Below are positions 61,301 through 64,000 of a DNA stretch of 64,000 nucleotides, piece by piece; position 1 is the stretch's first letter, and every line of letters starts with the position of its first letter. The DNA lies in contig NC_092679.1 of assembly GCF_964355755.1 (NCBI RefSeq), positions 1,550,001 to 1,614,000 on the forward strand, written 5' to 3'. The position numbers and the translations under genes are program-made. Source of the stretch: Antedon mediterranea (Eukaryota > Echinodermata > Crinoidea > Comatulida > Antedonidae). The notes beneath the pieces were generated by a model. The model worked only from the letters and a program-made list of their open reading frames with translations, made no database searches and was not told where the DNA came from.

Positions 61301-64000
61301 AACTCTCTAAATAAAAAGAAAAAATTGATTGTTTAATATTGTTATAAATTCTAAATTAACGGTAAATCTTCACATATAAACACTAAAATCAACAACAAAC
61401 TCACCGTGTTGAATCAGAGTCACGTCGCAAACTGCTATTGGTAGAATTAGGTTTAGAGTTTGACTGCCTAGTTTCAATTTTATGTTGTTGCTCACATAAC
61501 TTTTGTTGTCTCTGTTGCTCGAGCACCCTATCTTGTTGCTGCTGCTGCTCCAGTAACCTCTGTTGCTCGAGCACCCTATCTTGTTGCTGCTGCTGCTCTA
61601 GTAACTTCTGTCGCTGCTGTTCTTGCTGCTGTTGCTTAAGTAACTCTTGTTTCTGTTGCAATTGCTGTTGTAGGAGTTGTTGAGCTTGTGCCTCCTGCAA
61701 CTGCTGCTCTTGTTCTTGGAAAGATTGGTGTTGCAACAACTCTTGTTGCCGTAATTCTTCCTGTTTCCTCTGCTGTTCTTGAAGTTTCTCTTCATACAAA
61801 AGTCTATGACACACACAGAATAAAATAATTCAGCAAATATTATGAAATAAACAACTATCTACTGTATTTATAATAGACATTTCTTAAGCTCTGTCTACAC
61901 TATCAAACTTAATGTGATTAGCAATAAAGAGAATAGTCTTCATGTACCTGTGTAATGTTTTAATCAACTAAATGTGAACAGCATAACATAAACAACTGTC
62001 GTGATACGAATGATCAAAGATGGCGCATAGGTATGGGGCGCCGAACATGTCACCACATAAAGTTTGATAGTGTAGACAGAACTTTAGTCTATATAAACTT
62101 TACACACACACACCTTTCTTGTTGCATTTTGTGCTGAAACATAAGTCTTTCTTTCTCAAGTTCTTCTTGTTGTAGGCGTAATGCTTCTTTAGTTTTTATC
62201 AACTCGTCTTTTTCTCTTTGAATTCTTTCTTGCTCTTCTGTAATAGCAATACATTTTTAAAAAGTGTGATGTGCCCAAATATGGCAGTGAAATGACATCA
62301 TCGTGTCCATATATGGGCACATTACTCATACAGTTTGATAGTGTAGACAGATCCGCTTAATACAGTACAATGAATCATAATGGTGGCTAAGTATGGTTCA
62401 ACCAGTGTAGCTGTGGTTTTCTAAGGACCATCATGGGCAGTAATATCAAAACTGAATACCTCTGAATCAGAAAAAAAAAATATAAAAAAAAAAAATCAAA
62501 TTTTGGTACTCTGCTGTTACTAATCTATGCAGTGGGTTTAGTATGCTTACCAATTAATAACTGCTCCCTCTTCTTCTCCTTGTAGCGTATTGCTCTTAGT
62601 TCTTCAAGTGACATCTCTGACACTCCTCCGTAGATAAGATGTTTAGGATACATAACTTTAGTTTTATCATCGGTTGTAGGGAACTGAAAAATAAATGATT
62701 TATAAATGACCAGGCAATACTATAGCTGTAAAAGTTATTCCAAGGTACATTTGGTAGCAATCACATTGACACAGTACACATTTAACTATGGATATCTCAG
62801 TATCTGTCTACACTCTATGCTTCCTATATGTTTGATAGGTACACTTACAGCATTAAGATATTGCACAGTTGTCCGTTTCTTCTCAGGCTTGCGAGCACTC
62901 AGTACAGGATGGTTCATTGTAGGAGGCATGCGTGCCGCTCTGTAAGAAAACAACATCAAGTCAAGTATTGTTTATTGTCCTTTGTTTTAAGAAAAAACAT
63001 AGAAATTCTGTTTGCTAACATATTATTAATTATAATAGAATTTGTAGCAAGTACATACAGTAGATACATATCTTAGGAGGCAAGCATGCAGCTCTGTCTA
63101 CACTATCAAACTTTATGTGACAAAAAAATGTGATGTGTGCCCATATACGGACATGATGATGTGATATCACTAGCATATTTGGGCACATCACACTTTTTTG
63201 TCAAACTAGTTTGATAGTGTAGACAGAGCTTTAGTTAATAAAATCATGAATTATCTTACGTGATTTGATCGGTATCATCGTCAACGTGTACGACAACGGA
63301 TGGCCTTGATACTGGAGGTGGCATGGCTAGTCCATGCGGTGGAACCTGAATATTATAACAAGAATTATGTATATTATTCAATACAGTATATGCTTTATCT
63401 ATGTATAACATTTTTTCCTATTGTATATATCATTTTGATTTAATGTCTATGATTTTTAATTTGGTTACTGATACCCACAGCATTGTCATTTTTTCAATGC
63501 CTATTTTATTGGTATCTCCATTGAGATCCAGCCACTGATACCCATCCAGCATTGTCATTTTTCAGTAATTTGTCTTTGGATTAATAAAAATAAATTATGA
63601 ATATTATTCATATATGCTTTATCTATGTATAAAATTTTTCCCTATTGTATATATCATTTTGATTTAATGTCTATGATTTTTAATTTGGTTACGGATACCC
63701 ACATCATTGTCATTTTTTCAATGCTTATTTTATTGGTATCTCCATTGAGATCCAGCCACTGATACCCATCCAGCATTGTCATTTTTCAGTAATTTGTCTT
63801 TGGATTAATAAAAATAAATGACATACAAGCTAACTAATTAGCATACCTTATGTGATGTCCACTGTGACGGTTTCTGTACATTTTCTTTAGAGTCTACAGC
63901 ACGTGAAGGAACTGATGCCCATTGGCCAGTGGGATCTGGTACAACTGGAGCAGCAGCATTCTCATCATAGAACACAGCTATACGTTGGTTGCCAGCAAGT
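55341..64000 (-). CDS. BUB1: MadBub-type spindle checkpoint kinase (BUB1/BUBR1), 5' part outside window
   Basis: Seventeen visible exons: 63847->64000, 63260-63345, 62849-62939, 62551-62683, 62114-62237, 61405-61803, 61251-61306, 60591-61031, 60095-60260, 59848-59926, 59161-59513, 58333-58817, 57847-58061, 56693-56937, 56334-56529, 55756-55862, 55341-55482. They join into 1156 codons; the N-terminal TPR is missing at the edge. Fragment numbering: KEN box in SKENVQKP (38-40) between ABBA-like IAVFYD (7) and VVVHVD (68); Bub3-binding GLEBS with YGGVSEMSLEELRAIRYKEK (about 128-147); a 132-residue Gln-rich coiled coil; a second KEN (531) between FTIYDE (519) and FTVFTD (541); a KARD-like PP2A-B56 motif LSPIIEE (693). 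The kinase has IGEGAFAKVY, VILKVQKP (K898), HGDIKPDN (997) and IDMGCS (D1035), so it looks catalytic. It combines BUBR1 and BUB1 features, as expected for an unduplicated MadBub. Confidence 0.93.
55930..56300 (-). repeat. MITE-A copy split by a SINE
   Basis: AAAGCTGTCTACACTATCAA at the left and GATAGTGTAGACAGAGCTT at the right. The middle is interrupted by about 240 bp of unrelated sequence. Confidence 0.9.
56012..56250 (-). mobile_element. tRNA-derived SINE inside MITE-A
   Basis: On minus, an A-box-like TGGCTTGGTGGTTATG lies about 30 nt before a B-box-like GGGTTCAAGGCC. After the tRNA-like head comes an unrelated body (CAGCAATTGCTGGATGTATC) and an A-rich end (GGGTTTTTAAAAAAAA). Read in this direction the 3' A-tract marks a retroposed copy. 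It does not fold as a full tRNA as far as I can see. Confidence 0.75.
57003..57097 (+). repeat. MITE-A copy, short
   Basis: AAAGCTCTGTCCACACTATC to AGTGTAGACAGAGCTTTA, with the interior reduced to one unit and most of the right arm lost. Confidence 0.88.
57765..57790 (+). repeat. MITE-A right-end fragment
   Basis: TTTTATAGTGTAGACAGAGG only, in MadBub intron sequence. Confidence 0.7.
58131..58256 (+). repeat. MITE-A copy in MadBub intron
   Basis: CCCTGTCTACACTATCAAAT to GATAGTGTAGACAGAGCTAA with a diverged interior. Confidence 0.88.
58918..59054 (+). repeat. MITE-A copy in MadBub intron
   Basis: AAAGCTCTGTCTACACTATC to GATAGTGTAGACAGTGCTTA. Confidence 0.92.
60318..60450 (-). repeat. MITE-A copy in MadBub intron
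   Basis: AAAGCTATGTCTACACTATA to TTATAGTATAAACAAAGCTTT with a standard interior. Confidence 0.9.
61886..62084. repeat. MITE-A copy with replaced interior
   Basis: TAAGCTCTGTCTACACTATC to GATAGTGTAGACAGAACTTT. Both arms are of the TTATGTGAC type and the middle is unrelated sequence, so this is either recombined or a derived subfamily. Confidence 0.85.
62262..62352 (-). repeat. MITE-A copy, truncated next to a MadBub exon
   Basis: The right end is intact (CAGTTTGATAGTGTAGACAG). The other end stops at the AAAAAGTGTGATGTGCCC section, 25 bp from the exon boundary at 62237, beside its splice acceptor. Confidence 0.88.
63089..63232 (+). repeat. MITE-A copy in MadBub intron
   Basis: AGCTCTGTCTACACTATCAA to GATAGTGTAGACAGAGCTTT. 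It is close to the family consensus, so fairly young. Confidence 0.93.
63371..63822 (+). repeat. Tandem duplication, period about 224-230 bp, in MadBub intron
   Basis: TATATGCTTTATCTATGTAT starts at 63387 and again at 63611. Both copies end GGATTAATAAAAATAAAT. They differ by a few substitutions and one 6-bp indel, so the duplication is recent. Confidence 0.93.

Noticed and set aside
62706-63076. Plus-strand frames of 79-82 aa
   Set aside because: They lie antisense to a MadBub exon and its introns.

Overview
This is a window of animal nuclear DNA. It is AT-rich, with intron-containing genes, GT/AG splice sites and many short dispersed repeats. The gene families suggest an invertebrate deuterostome, most likely an echinoderm: there is a transmembrane IgGFc-binding-like protein, and a single undivided BUB1/BUBR1-type checkpoint kinase. 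This taxonomic call is an inference. I rebuilt six protein-coding genes exon by exon. In each one the intron phases agree and the joined reading frame is open to its stop. Protein lengths quoted here come from those joined exons.

Layout: 1-9.6 kb has no recognisable host gene. It holds a LINE 3' end (3850-4240), a MITE with long terminal inverted repeats (1867-2137) and several palindromic MITEs. An IgGFc-binding-like receptor (minus strand, 2 exons, 812 aa) lies at 9674-14859. A class I SAM-dependent methyltransferase of unknown target (minus, 9 exons, 311 aa) spans 17333-29444. A TMEM26-family membrane protein (minus, 3 exons, 419 aa) spans 31642-37636. The right-hand 23 kb is a dense housekeeping block: RTF1 of the Paf1 complex (minus, 17 exons, 663 aa), then ERCC2/XPD helicase (plus, 21 exons, 760 aa) divergent from it across about 334 bp, then a MadBub (BUB1/BUBR1) kinase (minus, 17 exons visible, 1156 aa seen). 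MadBub converges on ERCC2, and its N-terminal exons lie beyond base 64000.

Roles: RTF1 (transcription elongation and histone modification), XPD (TFIIH helicase in nucleotide excision repair and promoter opening) and MadBub (spindle checkpoint) are core nuclear functions. Sharing of an RTF1/ERCC2 promoter is inferred from spacing only. The IgGFc-binding-like receptor is the most unusual gene, because its 260-residue tail carries paired YxxL motifs with other signalling motifs.

Repeats: two non-autonomous families dominate. MITE-A is a hairpin element with ends like AGCTCTGTCTACACTATCAAAC, with at least 27 whole or partial copies, most of them in introns right of 38 kb. MITE-B has ends like AAGCTTGGTTCCCACTAG and internal CCAAT/ATTGG motifs, and occurs single, nested and in tandem. 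There are also LINE 3' tails, a tRNA-derived SINE inserted in a MITE-A copy, a 17-bp minisatellite, and a perfect 150-bp palindrome built around (AT)53.
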